A stretch of 64,000 nt of DNA. It comes from Branchiibius cervicis (lineage in GTDB: Bacteria > Actinomycetota > Actinomycetes > Actinomycetales > Dermatophilaceae). The stretch spans positions 3,162,001 through 3,226,000 of the forward strand of contig NZ_JBHSWJ010000002.1 in the NCBI RefSeq assembly GCF_042661605.1, read 5' to 3'. This document shows positions 8,376 through 16,459 of this stretch, piece after piece (within the stretch, counting starts at the first letter, position 1; the number at the start of each line of letters is the position of its first letter). The notes beneath the pieces were generated by a model. The model worked only from the letters and a program-made list of their open reading frames with translations, did not search any database and had not been told where the DNA came from. Position numbers and translations under genes: made by a program.

Positions 8376-8882
8376 CTAGGGACCGGTCTCGGGCGCCAAC
8401 AGGTGACGGAAGGCCTCCAGGTTGCGGGTGGACTCCCCGCGGGAGATCCGCCAGTCCCATTCCTTCTTCATCGAGCTGAAGAATCCGAGCACCAGCAGCT
8501 CGTTGAAGACCTCGTCCGCGGCCGCCAGGACCGCTCCGAGGAGCCGGTCGAGGTACACGTCGTCCACCCCGCTGATCGGTACCCGGCTGGTGACGTAGAC
8601 GTCGCCGTCACCGTCGATCCCGTAGGCGAGGCCGGGCAGTTTGAGGTTCTTGCGCAGCAGGAAGCGGTAGAACCCGACGTGGTTCTCGTCCGCGTTGCGG
8701 ATCACGAAAGCGGTTGTCGTCAGGTCGGTTTCGCCGACCAACAGGGAGCAGCCGGTCTTCAGTTTGCGCTCACCGGGCAGGTTGGCGACCAGTTCGAAGT
8801 CGCGAGCGCCGGGCTCCCAGTCGATCTGGTTGGCGGTGAGGAACGCGGCGATGGTGTCGTAGACGGCTTGCTGGGTACTCAC
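8376..8882 (-). CDS. YbjN-domain protein
   Basis: Soluble 168-residue protein of the YbjN family (type III secretion chaperone-like fold). The sequence shows alternating strands and helices: an N-terminal helix (VYDTIAAFLTAN), a beta sheet (FELVANLPGERKLKTGCSLL, FVIRNADENHVGFYRFLL) and C-terminal helices. No catalytic residues are known for the family. It overlaps mshA by four bases and precedes gpmA by 10 bases, copying the Mycobacterium mshA-ybjN-gpm1 order. The constant pairing suggests a link to mycothiol or redox handling, but no function is established. Confidence 0.85.
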   Translation of the reverse strand: MSTQQAVYDTIAAFLTANQIDWEPGARDFELVANLPGERKLKTGCSLLVGETDLTTTAFVIRNADENHVGFYRFLLRKNLKLPGLAYGIDGDGDVYVTSRVPISGVDDVYLDRLLGAVLAAADEVFNELLVLGFFSSMKKEWDWRISRGESTRNLEAFRHLLAPETGP

Positions 8883-10126
8883 GAGGCGCTCCTTTTGTGG
8901 TGCACGGCCTCGACGTACGCCGAGAACAGGTCATCTGTCGTACGTTCCCAACCGTGGGCGGCAGCGTGCGCTATCCCCGCCTCGCTCAACTGTTTGCGCA
9001 GGTCAGGATCATCGAGCAGAGCCGCGATGGCAGTCGCCCAGTCCGCGGGGTCGTGGCCGCGGACGAGTCGGCCGCCCGGGCCCACGGCGCCGGGCAATCC
9101 GCCCACATCGGCGGCCAGCACGGGTGCACCGCTGGCCAGCGCTTCCAGTGCGACCAGGCCGAAAGACTCCGAGCGGGACGGTACGGCGACCAGGTCGGCG
9201 GCGCGGAACCAGTCGGCCAGGCCGGTGCGCGACACCGGAGGGACGAACTGCACGACGTCGGCGATCCCCAGATCGCGGGCCAGTTGCTGCAGAGCGCGCG
9301 GCCGCTCCAGGCCGGTGCCGCTGGGACCGCCGAGCACTCCGACGATGAGTCGTGCCCGTCGATCGGGTTCGCGTGCCAGCAGCCTCGCGACTGATCGCAA
9401 CAGGACGTCCGGTGCCTTGAGCGGCTGGATACGCCCGACGAAGAGCAGCAGGTCGGCGTCTTCGGGTAGGTCCAAGCGGTGGCGCGCGGCGCTCGCGGCG
9501 CCGGGGCTGAAGGTCGCGAGGTCCACCCCGGGTTCGATGACGCGCACCTTGGCCCGGTCGGCGCCGTACAGGTCGATCAACTCGCCGGCTTCGGTCTCGG
9601 TGTTGGCGATCAGCACATCGGCCACGCGCACGACCTGCTCTTCACCGACGATGCGGGTGAGCGGCTCGGGGGTGTCTCCGTCGGCCAGCGCGGCGTTCTT
9701 GACCTTGGCCATCGTGTGCATGGTGTGGGCCAGCGGCACACCCCACCGCTCGGCGACCAGCCACCCCACCTGCCCGGAAAGCCAGTAATGCGAATGCACC
9801 AGGTCGTAGTGGCCGTGCGGGTGGCGGGCTACCTGACTCATCACCTCGGCCGCGAACGCGCACAACTGGGCGGGCAGGTCCTCCTTGCGCAGACCCTCGT
9901 AGGGCCCGGCATCCACGTGCCGCACCAGCACTCCGGGCGCCAGGAGCACTTCGTCGGCGAGGCTGGCCGAGGTGCGCCGGGTGAAGATCTCGACCTCCAC
10001 CCCGCGCTGCGCCAGCCGGCGGGCCGTCTCGACGACATAGACGTTCAGACCGCCGGCGTCCCCCGTGCCGGGCTGTTCCAGCGGCGAGGTGTGCACCGAC
10101 AGCATCGCCACACGCCGGATGTCCAC
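8879..10126 (-). CDS. mshA: D-inositol-3-phosphate glycosyltransferase (mycothiol step 1)
   Basis: GT4-family enzyme joining GlcNAc from UDP-GlcNAc to 1L-inositol-1-phosphate, first step of mycothiol synthesis. The 415-residue product shows the N-terminal acceptor loop (TGDAGGLNVYVVETARRLA), the HSHYWLSGQVG segment, HTMHTMAKVKN, and the C-terminal nucleotide-sugar domain with LLFVGRIQPLKAPD and SRSESFGLVALEALASG (the E-x7-E motif). Length and motifs are intact. Start ATG 10126 lies 23 bp from the divergent methyltransferase start. mshD, the last mycothiol enzyme, lies at 20.6 kb. Confidence 0.95.
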   Translation of the reverse strand: MDIRRVAMLSVHTSPLEQPGTGDAGGLNVYVVETARRLAQRGVEVEIFTRRTSASLADEVLLAPGVLVRHVDAGPYEGLRKEDLPAQLCAFAAEVMSQVARHPHGHYDLVHSHYWLSGQVGWLVAERWGVPLAHTMHTMAKVKNAALADGDTPEPLTRIVGEEQVVRVADVLIANTETEAGELIDLYGADRAKVRVIEPGVDLATFSPGAASAARHRLDLPEDADLLLFVGRIQPLKAPDVLLRSVARLLAREPDRRARLIVGVLGGPSGTGLERPRALQQLARDLGIADVVQFVPPVSRTGLADWFRAADLVAVPSRSESFGLVALEALASGAPVLAADVGGLPGAVGPGGRLVRGHDPADWATAIAALLDDPDLRKQLSEAGIAHAAAHGWERTTDDLFSAYVEAVHHKRSAS

Positions 10127-10149
10127 GCGGCAAACCCTACGCTGGAGCG

Positions 10150-10932
10150 GTGCCGGCCAACCGTCCCGTGGGTGCGATCACCCGGGGTACGACCAATCCC
10201 AACCGGCTGCGCCGCTGCGACCGGTGGCTGGCCGGACCGCAGGGCTGGCGGCTGCGATCCGGTGCCGCACCGACCGTGGTGGACCTCGGGTACGGCGCGT
10301 CCGGGGTGACGGCGCGCGAACTGTCCGACCGGTTGCTGGCGGTCCGGAAAGACGTGTCCGTTGTGGGTTTGGAGATCTCACCCTCCCGAGTCGAGGCCGC
10401 TGCGCCGCTGACCCGGCCCGGCTTGTCCTTCGCGGTCGGCGGTTTCGAGATCCCGCTGCCGGGGACGGTGCGGGTGATCCGCGCGTTCAACGTGCTGCGG
10501 CAGTACGACGAGTCCGCGGTGGCCGCAGCGTGGTCGCTGATGCAGTCGCGACTGGATCCCGACGGGCTGATCGTGGACGGCACGTGCGACGAACTCGGCC
10601 GGGTGGCGTCGTGGGTGGCGCTAGAGCGCTCCGGCCCGGTGTCACTGACCGTGTCGCTCAGGTTGCGCGAGTTGGACGACCCGGCGATCGTGGCGGAGCG
10701 GTTGCCGAAGGCGCTGATCCATCACAACGTTCCGGGGTCACCGGTGCACGCGTTCGTCAGCGACCTGTCAGGTGCGTGGGCACGGTCGGCCGGCTACTCG
10801 ACGTACGGCGCGCGGCAGCGTTTCCGGCACACCGCACTGGCGCTGCGCTCGGCCGGGTGGCCGCTGTTGGACGACGAATCCCGTTGGCGGCTGGGCGAAC
10901 TCACGGTTGCCTGGTCAGCGGTGGCGCCGTAG
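10150..10932 (+). CDS. class I SAM-dependent methyltransferase-like protein
   Basis: 260-residue protein with a Rossmann-type SAM motif I, TVVDLGYGASGVTARELSD (about residues 42-60), and motif II acidic strand VVGLEISPSRV. The glycine-rich loop is G-Y-G-A-S-G, close to consensus. The substrate is unknown. It is divergent from mshA with a 23-bp gap. TACGCT at 10138-10143 is a plausible -10 that would put the transcript start at the GTG, i.e. a leaderless mRNA. The C-terminal half (about 130-260) has no motif I recognise. Confidence 0.7.
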   Translation: MPANRPVGAITRGTTNPNRLRRCDRWLAGPQGWRLRSGAAPTVVDLGYGASGVTARELSDRLLAVRKDVSVVGLEISPSRVEAAAPLTRPGLSFAVGGFEIPLPGTVRVIRAFNVLRQYDESAVAAAWSLMQSRLDPDGLIVDGTCDELGRVASWVALERSGPVSLTVSLRLRELDDPAIVAERLPKALIHHNVPGSPVHAFVSDLSGAWARSAGYSTYGARQRFRHTALALRSAGWPLLDDESRWRLGELTVAWSAVAP

Positions 10933-10947
10933 CTGCCCCGCTCACGA

Positions 10948-11018
10948 TTCTGGAGCGATTCACGATGTGCAGGACGAATCCAGGCGAAACGACCTGCAGA
11001 ACCTCGATCGCTCCAGAA
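10948..11018. terminator. 71-bp imperfect palindrome between convergent genes
   Basis: Perfect 12-bp outer arms TTCTGGAGCGAT (10948-10959) and ATCGCTCCAGAA (11007-11018) enclose inner arms TGCAGG (10968-10973) and CCTGCA (10993-10998). It lies between the stops of the convergent methyltransferase and vapC genes, so a bidirectional terminator is the simplest role. There is no U-tract. It has the same overall length as the two related palindromes at 18.8 and 55.6 kb, but a different sequence. Confidence 0.5.
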
Positions 11019-11029
11019 AGAGCGCCCGG

Positions 11030-11449
11030 CTATCCGGGTAGCAGGACGGTGTCGACGCCGAGCGCGTCGTACGTCGCCCTGGCCCGTGCGTCCCGGGTGG
11101 CGAGGGGCAGTCCACTCTCGCGGGCGGCTAGGGCGACCAACCCGTCGTACGTCGATCCTCCGCTCAAGCCTGCGCTCGCCAAGGTGCGGTGAAGCTCAAC
11201 CGCAACCCCCGCTTCCAGCACCGACGGCGCTCCGAAGTTGTCGTCGATCAAGGTCGCGGCGTCACTGGGGAGCACGCGGGCGTCGCCGGGCAGACGGGTG
11301 ATGACGGCGTACGTTTCGGGTAGTGCGTGCCCGCTGAGCACAAGACTCTTACCGTCGGCCCACCTCGTGACCGATGCGTGTGCGGTATGCGCTGAGATCA
11401 GCAGCGGGACAGCCACGCTGGTGTCGATGGCATAGACCGGCCGGGTCAC
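11030..11449 (-). CDS. PIN-domain ribonuclease toxin (VapC family)
   Basis: 139-residue PIN-domain protein. The acidic residues expected for Mg-dependent RNA cleavage are visible: D9 in YAIDTSVAVPLL, E45 in HALPETYAVI, an aspartate in GGSTYDGLVALAARE and the C-terminal ATRDARA. This is the normal length for VapC. It overlaps the upstream antitoxin gene by four bases, the usual toxin-antitoxin arrangement. VapC toxins usually cut tRNA or rRNA; the target here cannot be predicted. Confidence 0.85.
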   Translation of the reverse strand: MTRPVYAIDTSVAVPLLISAHTAHASVTRWADGKSLVLSGHALPETYAVITRLPGDARVLPSDAATLIDDNFGAPSVLEAGVAVELHRTLASAGLSGGSTYDGLVALAARESGLPLATRDARARATYDALGVDTVLLPG

Positions 11450-11685
11450 CTTCGGCCCGCGTCGATCACGGCGAACATGTCATCATCGGAGACCGGGGTT
11501 TCACTCACCGCGACCAGGCGACCGCTCTCCTCGCGCACGAGTCTCGCCGTCCGTCCGCCCGGCGTGATCTGAGCACCCGCGCCATAGACAGAGACATCGA
11601 CCTTGGAACCGGGGGTCAAACCGAGGGATTCACGCACGGCTTTGGGCAGGAGAAGCCGGCCCGCTGCATCAATAGTGACCTCCAT
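11446..11685 (-). CDS. AbrB/MazE-type antitoxin (VapB partner)
   Basis: 79-residue protein beginning with a swapped-hairpin SpoVT/AbrB DNA-binding fold (VTIDAAGRLLLPKAVRESLG, residues 3-22), followed by a short acidic C-terminal tail (VSDDDMFAVIDAG) suited to wrapping the PIN toxin. Its stop overlaps the toxin start. Such antitoxins neutralise the toxin and repress their own promoter. It begins 35 bp after the manA stop on the same strand, so read-through from manA is possible. Confidence 0.85.
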   Translation of the reverse strand: MEVTIDAAGRLLLPKAVRESLGLTPGSKVDVSVYGAGAQITPGGRTARLVREESGRLVAVSETPVSDDDMFAVIDAGRR

Positions 11686-11720
11686 GGGAGCACCCTACCA
11701 ATTCACTCCCATTTACGGCC

Positions 11721-12838
11721 TCAGCCGGTGGCAGCGACGAACAGTGTGCCGGTGCCCTCGACGGTGACTTCCTCACCGGGAGCCAGGAACGCGCCATCAC
11801 CGCTGGCCAGTTCGAGACTGGTTCCGCCCGAGCTGATGGTCGACGAATCCAGCAGTGACAGAACGATTCGCGGACCGGCCCCGGGGATGGGGGTCGGCTC
11901 GGAACCCGACCCCACGGCGTACAGGTGGAAGTAGTCGGTGTCTGAGCCGTAATCGCGCACCCGACCCACTGGCTCACGGCGGCGCACCGGCTCCGAGCGT
12001 GGGCGCACGATGCGCAACAACTCCGGAATGTTGATGGCCTTGGAGGTCAGCCCGGCCCGGATCACGTTGTCGGAGTTGGCCATGACCTCGACGGCGATCC
12101 CCTTCTGGTAGGCGTGCAGACAGCCGGCGGGCACGAAAACGTAGTCACCCGGGGCGGCCGTCAGGTAGGTCATGGTCAACAGCACCACGAGCCCGATGTC
12201 GCCCGGGAAGTCCTGCGCCACGCGACGCACAGCGGCAAAAGCCGGGTCGTCGTCGCGGTCGGAGATGGCGCCGAGCACACTGCGCACCAATGAGTTCCGG
12301 ACCTGCAGATCCAGTGTCAGCAGCGCCTCGAGGAGCGCCACCGCGGGCTCGTCCTGACCGCTGGACCACTCGACGATCGCGGATAGTTCGGGCACGTCGA
12401 GACCGGGCAACAAAGTCACGATCTCGTCATAGTCGCGCATCCCGGCGAACGCTTCGAACGGGGTGATGGCGACGAACGCTTCCGGCTTCGGCCAGTTGTC
12501 GACGTAGGTCCCGGGCGGCGCGTCCAGTGCCTGCTCACGACTCGGATGGCATTGGATCGAAAGGGATTTCGTCGGCGCCAGCACCTTGAGCAACAAAGGG
12601 AACCGGCCGTTGAACAGCCGCACGGCATCCGCGCCGACGAGCGCCTCCGGGTTGGCTTCGTAGAGCACCGCCAGGTCCGTATCCCCATCGGGAGCCGGTA
12701 CGCCGCTCGGTGCCGCCTCGTGGGCGCCGAACCACAGTTCGGCCTCGGGTTGATCCCCCGGCGCACGGCCGGTCAAGCGCGGCAGCGCGTCGTACGAACC
12801 CCAGTCGTACCGCTGGATCCGAGGATCAACCGGAACAT
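11721..12838 (-). CDS. manA: mannose-6-phosphate isomerase, type I (frameshifted near the start as given)
   Basis: Zinc enzyme interconverting fructose-6-P and mannose-6-P, supplying mannose for glycans. The main frame (12776 down) shows KVLAPTKSLSIQCHPSREQA (zinc Q/H ligands), PKPEAFVAITPFEAF and GCLHAYQKGIAVEVMANSDN. That frame has no ATG/GTG start before RIQRYDWGSYDALPRL, which is clearly the native N-terminus. The likely start is ATG 12838-12836, overlapping the adh stop in TGATG, followed by MFRL; adding one G near 12826-12827 (TTGATCC to TTGGATCC) joins it to DPRIQRYDW and gives 372 residues. I treat this as one gene with a one-base deletion, probably a sequence error. Confidence 0.85.
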
Positions 12839-13884
12839 CAGCCGACCTCGAGAAGGGCCTTGATCGCGCGGCGCTCGTCCATGGCGGCGTACGCCTCGGC
12901 CACCTCCGACAACGGCAACGTCAGATCGAAGACCTTGCCGGGATCGATCCGACCGGAGGTGACCAATTCGATCAGGTCCGGCAGGTAACGGCGCACCGGC
13001 GCAACGCCACCGGCGATGCCCACGTTGGTGCCGAACATCCGGCCGATCGGCAACTCCACCCCGTGCGGGACGCCGACGTAGCCGACGGTCGCACCCGGGC
13101 GGGCGATGGTGATGGCGGTGTTCATCGACTGGCCGGTGCCGACACACTCCAGGACGGCATCGGCACCGACGCCGTCCGTCAGGTCGCGGACCGCGGCCTC
13201 GCCCTCCTCGCCGCGGGAGGCCACGATGTCGGTGGCACCGAAGTCCATTGCCAGTTTGGTGCGCTCGGCGTTGCGGGACATCACGATGATGCGTCCGGCT
13301 CCCTTGGCCGCCGCCGCGATGACACCGCACAACCCGACCGCACCGTCACCGACGACGGCTACCGTGTCGCCCTCGCTGACACCGGCCGACGTGGCAGCGT
13401 GCCAGCCGGTGCCCATCACGTCCGAGAGCGTGAGCAGGGACGATTCGAGGGCGGCGTCGTGCTCACCGGCGACGACCAACGTCCCGTCGGCCAACGGCAC
13501 CCGGACGAACTCACCCTGGCCACCGTCGACGGGTCGGCCGTCGGCATCCTTTCGGCCCCACACGCCACCGTGGTCACACACGGACTGAAAGCCGGAGCGG
13601 CACGGCGGACAGGTGTTGTCGGAGAAGGTGAACGGCGCGATCACGAAGTCGCCGGGTCGCACCGTGCTGACGTCGGAGCCCACCTCTTCGACGACACCGA
13701 TGAATTCGTGGCCGAACGGCATCGGCCTCTTGATCGGGCTGTCACCGCGGTAATACCAGAGGTCGGAGCCGCACACGCACGCCTTGATCACCCGGACAAT
13801 GGCGTCCTGCGACGTGGCAAGATGCGGGTCGGGAACCTCTTCGAGGCGGACGTCGCCGGGGGCATGCAACACAGTCGCTTTCAC
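12838..13884 (-). CDS. zinc-dependent alcohol dehydrogenase family protein
   Basis: 348-residue medium-chain dehydrogenase/reductase. Catalytic zinc region CGSDLWYYRG and GHEFIGVVEEVG are present, as is the Rossmann loop VVGDGAVGLCGV (about 172-183). The structural-zinc lobe keeps three cysteines (TCPPCRSGFQSVC), one fewer than the usual four, so that zinc may be absent or bound differently. The substrate is not predictable; the closest general resemblance is to actinobacterial enzymes annotated as zinc-dependent alcohol or formaldehyde-type dehydrogenases. Its stop overlaps the proposed manA start (TGATG), so the two are probably co-expressed. Confidence 0.85.
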   Translation of the reverse strand: MKATVLHAPGDVRLEEVPDPHLATSQDAIVRVIKACVCGSDLWYYRGDSPIKRPMPFGHEFIGVVEEVGSDVSTVRPGDFVIAPFTFSDNTCPPCRSGFQSVCDHGGVWGRKDADGRPVDGGQGEFVRVPLADGTLVVAGEHDAALESSLLTLSDVMGTGWHAATSAGVSEGDTVAVVGDGAVGLCGVIAAAAKGAGRIIVMSRNAERTKLAMDFGATDIVASRGEEGEAAVRDLTDGVGADAVLECVGTGQSMNTAITIARPGATVGYVGVPHGVELPIGRMFGTNVGIAGGVAPVRRYLPDLIELVTSGRIDPGKVFDLTLPLSEVAEAYAAMDERRAIKALLEVG

Positions 13885-13911
13885 AGCAGCGACTCTAGTT
13901 GGAGGAAGGCA

Positions 13912-14019
13912 TCACCAGCCGCCGTACCCTCTGCGCCCGGTGAACCTCACTCGTCCTACGCCGCCGACTCGCTGCGCTCGCCGACAACTCCGTCCTCGCT
14001 CAGCTCACCAGCCGCCGTA
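13912..14019. repeat. GC-rich repeat element behind DUF2516, flanked by 15-bp direct repeats
   Basis: TCACCAGCCGCCGTA is found at 13912-13926 and again at 14005-14019, where it encodes the last four codons and stop of the DUF2516 gene on the minus strand. The 78 bp between contain TCCTACGCCGCCGACTC, GCTGCGCTC and GCCGACAACTCCGTC. This closely matches the unit repeated downstream of moaD. The flanking copies look like a target duplication made by insertion at the gene's 3' end. Confidence 0.7.
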
Positions 14020-14331
14020 AGGCCCGCGGCCACCCTTCGCGTTGTCCTTGCCCAACACCTGCCGCAACGCCGGGCGTACGTCGACCAGGAAGACGATCGC
14101 CGCCGCAGCGGCCAGCAATTCGAAGATGTTCAACGGCGACCGCAACGACAGCAGCCCGATCAGCACCGCCACGCCGGTGATCGCGGACCACGCGATCTTG
14201 GTCAGCTTCCCCGCCGCCGGGTAGGCGTCCGTGCGGTAGCGCAGCGCTTCGACGAACGCGAACACCTGCAGCGCCAGCACCGCAGCGCCGAGAATGAGGG
14301 CGACGTACCCCTGGACGATGTCGAGGCTCAC
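14005..14331 (-). CDS. DUF2516 family membrane protein
   Basis: 108-residue integral membrane protein with an N-terminal hydrophobic segment (about 7-28) and two closely spaced ones (about 45-62 and 69-86), then a basic Gly-rich tail ending GPYGGW. This matches the actinobacterial DUF2516 family, which has no known function. It starts 20 bases after the asparaginase stop and is likely the last gene of ygfZ-asparaginase-DUF2516. The sequence encoding its last residues is duplicated downstream, next to a repeat element. Confidence 0.8.
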   Translation of the reverse strand: MSLDIVQGYVALILGAAVLALQVFAFVEALRYRTDAYPAAGKLTKIAWSAITGVAVLIGLLSLRSPLNIFELLAAAAAIVFLVDVRPALRQVLGKDNAKGGRGPYGGW

Positions 14332-14351
14332 GACACCAGCCTAAGCGGACA

Positions 14352-15319
14352 TCAGATCCCGACAACCCGTATGGCGCCCACGGGCTGACCGTGTCCGAGC
14401 ACCGGGACGTCGGACAACGTGTCCAGGACGTCGGCCCGGACCCCGACCGAGGACAGCAACGCAGCCATGATCGCCGGGCGGGCGCGCTGAGCGCCGTCCG
14501 CGACCTTGAGGGCCAGACCTCGCCCGTCCGCCAGCCCCACGGCGTACACCGCCTCGGCCCCGTCCTTGGCGATCAGCCCGTCGACGCCGCGGATCAGTTC
14601 GGTCACGTCGCGGCGGGTGCCGCCCAGATACTCCGGGTAGGAACGGATGGCGTCGCGGACCGCGGCCGCCGGGCCGGAAGCAGACGCGGCGATCGACCCG
14701 AACGCCCGCGCCAACCCCGCCAGCGAAATCGCCATCACCGGCGCCCCACAGCCGTCGATTCCGGTTGCCGCGACCGGTTCACCCGCCAGCGACTCCAGCG
14801 ACGACGCTGTGAGCACCTGAAGCGGGTGCTGCGGTGAGCGGTACGTCGAGGATCCCAACCCGCCGCCACGCACGCCGCCAGCATCGAGGCGTGTTTGCCG
14901 GAGCAGTTCTGCGCCAGGGAGGTCGGTCCGCGCCCGGCCTCGATCCAGGCGCGGCGGGCCAGATCGTCGTACGGGTAATCCGGGGTGTTCTGCAGGTCGT
15001 CCTCGGCGAGTCCGGCAGCGGCCAGGATGGAGCGCACGCCGTCGAGGTGGAAGTCCTCCCCTGAGTGGCTGGCGGCTGCGAGCGCCAGCAGCGGACCCGA
15101 GGCGTCGAGCCCGGCTTCGAGCATCGCGATCGCTTGCATCGGTTTGTTGGACGATCGCGGGAAGCACGGCGCGGTGACCTCGCCGATCGCGCGTTCCACC
15201 GAGCCGTCGGGGTTTGTCACGACAGCGACCCCGTGATGCACCGACTCCACGAATCCGCTGCGTTCGACGACGGCCAGGACGGGGGCGGCAGCGAGCGCGG
15301 CCTGCGAAGCAGAGATCAC
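14352..15319 (-). CDS. L-asparaginase II-type protein (frameshifted as given)
   Basis: Asparaginase_II family protein predicted to hydrolyse L-asparagine. The first frame (15319-14850) has PVLAVVERSGFVESVHHGVAV cut at family-typical positions, RSSNKPMQAIAMLEAG, ASHSGEDFHLDGV and LAQNCSGKHASMLAAC. The second frame continues with STYRSPQHPLQ, GIDGCGAPVMAISLAGLARAF and ends in GAIRVVGI. Inserting one base after GGATCC near 14849 joins the frames as AGWDPSTYRSPQ and gives 322 residues, the normal length. The upstream ygfZ stop is 10 bases away on the same strand. Probably an intact gene with a one-base sequence error; if real, the protein would be truncated and inactive. Confidence 0.85.
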
Positions 15320-15329
15320 AGCCAGCAGG

Positions 15330-16379
15330 TTACGGTGCGACGATCACGGTCTGCGCGGCGCTGGTCGGCCCCGCGAACAGGGTCACATCGGTCGGCGTCG
15401 AGCGCTTCACGACCGCAAGCGCGATCGGTCCGTCCACGGCGTGCCGCGCAACCGAGGTCAGCGAACCCACCGGCCGGCCGCCTTCCTCGGTGACCAGCGG
15501 GGTCCCCGGCTCCGGCAGCACGTGCCCGGACCCGTCCAGGTGCAGGAAGACCAGCCGCCGCGGCGGGCGGCCCAGGTTGTGCACGCGGGCGATCGTCTCC
15601 TGGCCGCGGTAGCAGCCCTTGTGCAGATGAACCGCGGTGCGCAACCAGTCCAACTCGTGCGGGATGGTCCGGTGATCGGTCTCCCGGCCGAGCCGTGGCT
15701 GCCAGGCCGCCACCCGCATCGCCTCGTGCGCCCAAAGGCCCGCAAGCGGACGGTCACCGGCCTCTGCCCGTACGGCGTCCCGCGGCACGATCAGTTCCCG
15801 CCACGCCCAGCCGGTGCCGGGATGCTCCGCTACTTCGGAGTATGACGCGGTGTCCGGCCCCAGCGCCGGCCATGGATCGCGCCACGCGATGACGCCGCGA
15901 TCGCTCAACTCCGCCGGCAGGGACTCAGCGCTGATCGGTTCGCCCAGCACGGCGTACTCGCTGCTGACATCGGCGACCTCGACGCGCAGCATGAACCGCA
16001 TCGAGTCCAGCCAGGCGACCAGGGCGGGCGCAGTGCCGGGCTCGACCGTGATCCACAGGGTCGAACCGTCGTCGACCAGGTGCAGATCGTGCTCGACGTG
16101 CCCCTTGGGGCTGAGCACCAGGTCCTGGACGGAGGTGTGCGCCGGTAGGTCCTTGATCTGCTGGGTGGTCATCGAGTCCAGCCATTTGAGCCGGTCCGGG
16201 CCGGTGATCTGCACGACACCGCGATGCGACAGGTCGACCACCGCCAAGCCGTCCTCGAGCAGGCGCTGCTCCCGCACCGGGTCGCCGTAATGCGCCGCGA
16301 CACCCTCATCGGTCCCGGTGCCTTCGACGGCACCGGGCGTGTCGAGCAGGACGGAGCGCGGGAGCGGCGGAACGGTCAT
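15330..16379 (-). CDS. ygfZ: folate-binding protein YgfZ/GcvT-like
   Basis: 349-residue tetrahydrofolate-binding protein related to the glycine-cleavage T protein, thought to help iron-sulfur cluster enzyme maturation. The diagnostic motif KGCYRGQET (YgfZ signature K-x-C-x-x-G-Q-E) is near residue 255. The N-terminal barrel contains VVDLSHRGVVQITGPDR and LSPKGHVEHDLHL. It is the first gene of a tight minus-strand set with asparaginase and DUF2516. The start is ATG 16379, 79 bp from the divergent LCP gene. Confidence 0.9.
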   Translation of the reverse strand: MTVPPLPRSVLLDTPGAVEGTGTDEGVAAHYGDPVREQRLLEDGLAVVDLSHRGVVQITGPDRLKWLDSMTTQQIKDLPAHTSVQDLVLSPKGHVEHDLHLVDDGSTLWITVEPGTAPALVAWLDSMRFMLRVEVADVSSEYAVLGEPISAESLPAELSDRGVIAWRDPWPALGPDTASYSEVAEHPGTGWAWRELIVPRDAVRAEAGDRPLAGLWAHEAMRVAAWQPRLGRETDHRTIPHELDWLRTAVHLHKGCYRGQETIARVHNLGRPPRRLVFLHLDGSGHVLPEPGTPLVTEEGGRPVGSLTSVARHAVDGPIALAVVKRSTPTDVTLFAGPTSAAQTVIVAP

Positions 16380-16446
16380 ATCCAGGCAACCTGCAGCAGG
16401 CGGCGGGCATTCCGCCGATAATGCGGAGACGCACGTTTGCCCGACC

Positions 16447-16459
16447 TAGAATGGCGCCA
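16447..16459 (+). promoter_or_regulatory. -10 element and possible leaderless start for the LCP gene
   Basis: TAGAAT at 16447-16452 differs by one base from the TATAAT consensus. Its distance to ATG 16459 places transcription start on or next to the start codon. No ribosome-binding site precedes the ATG, consistent with a leaderless mRNA. Confidence 0.5.
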
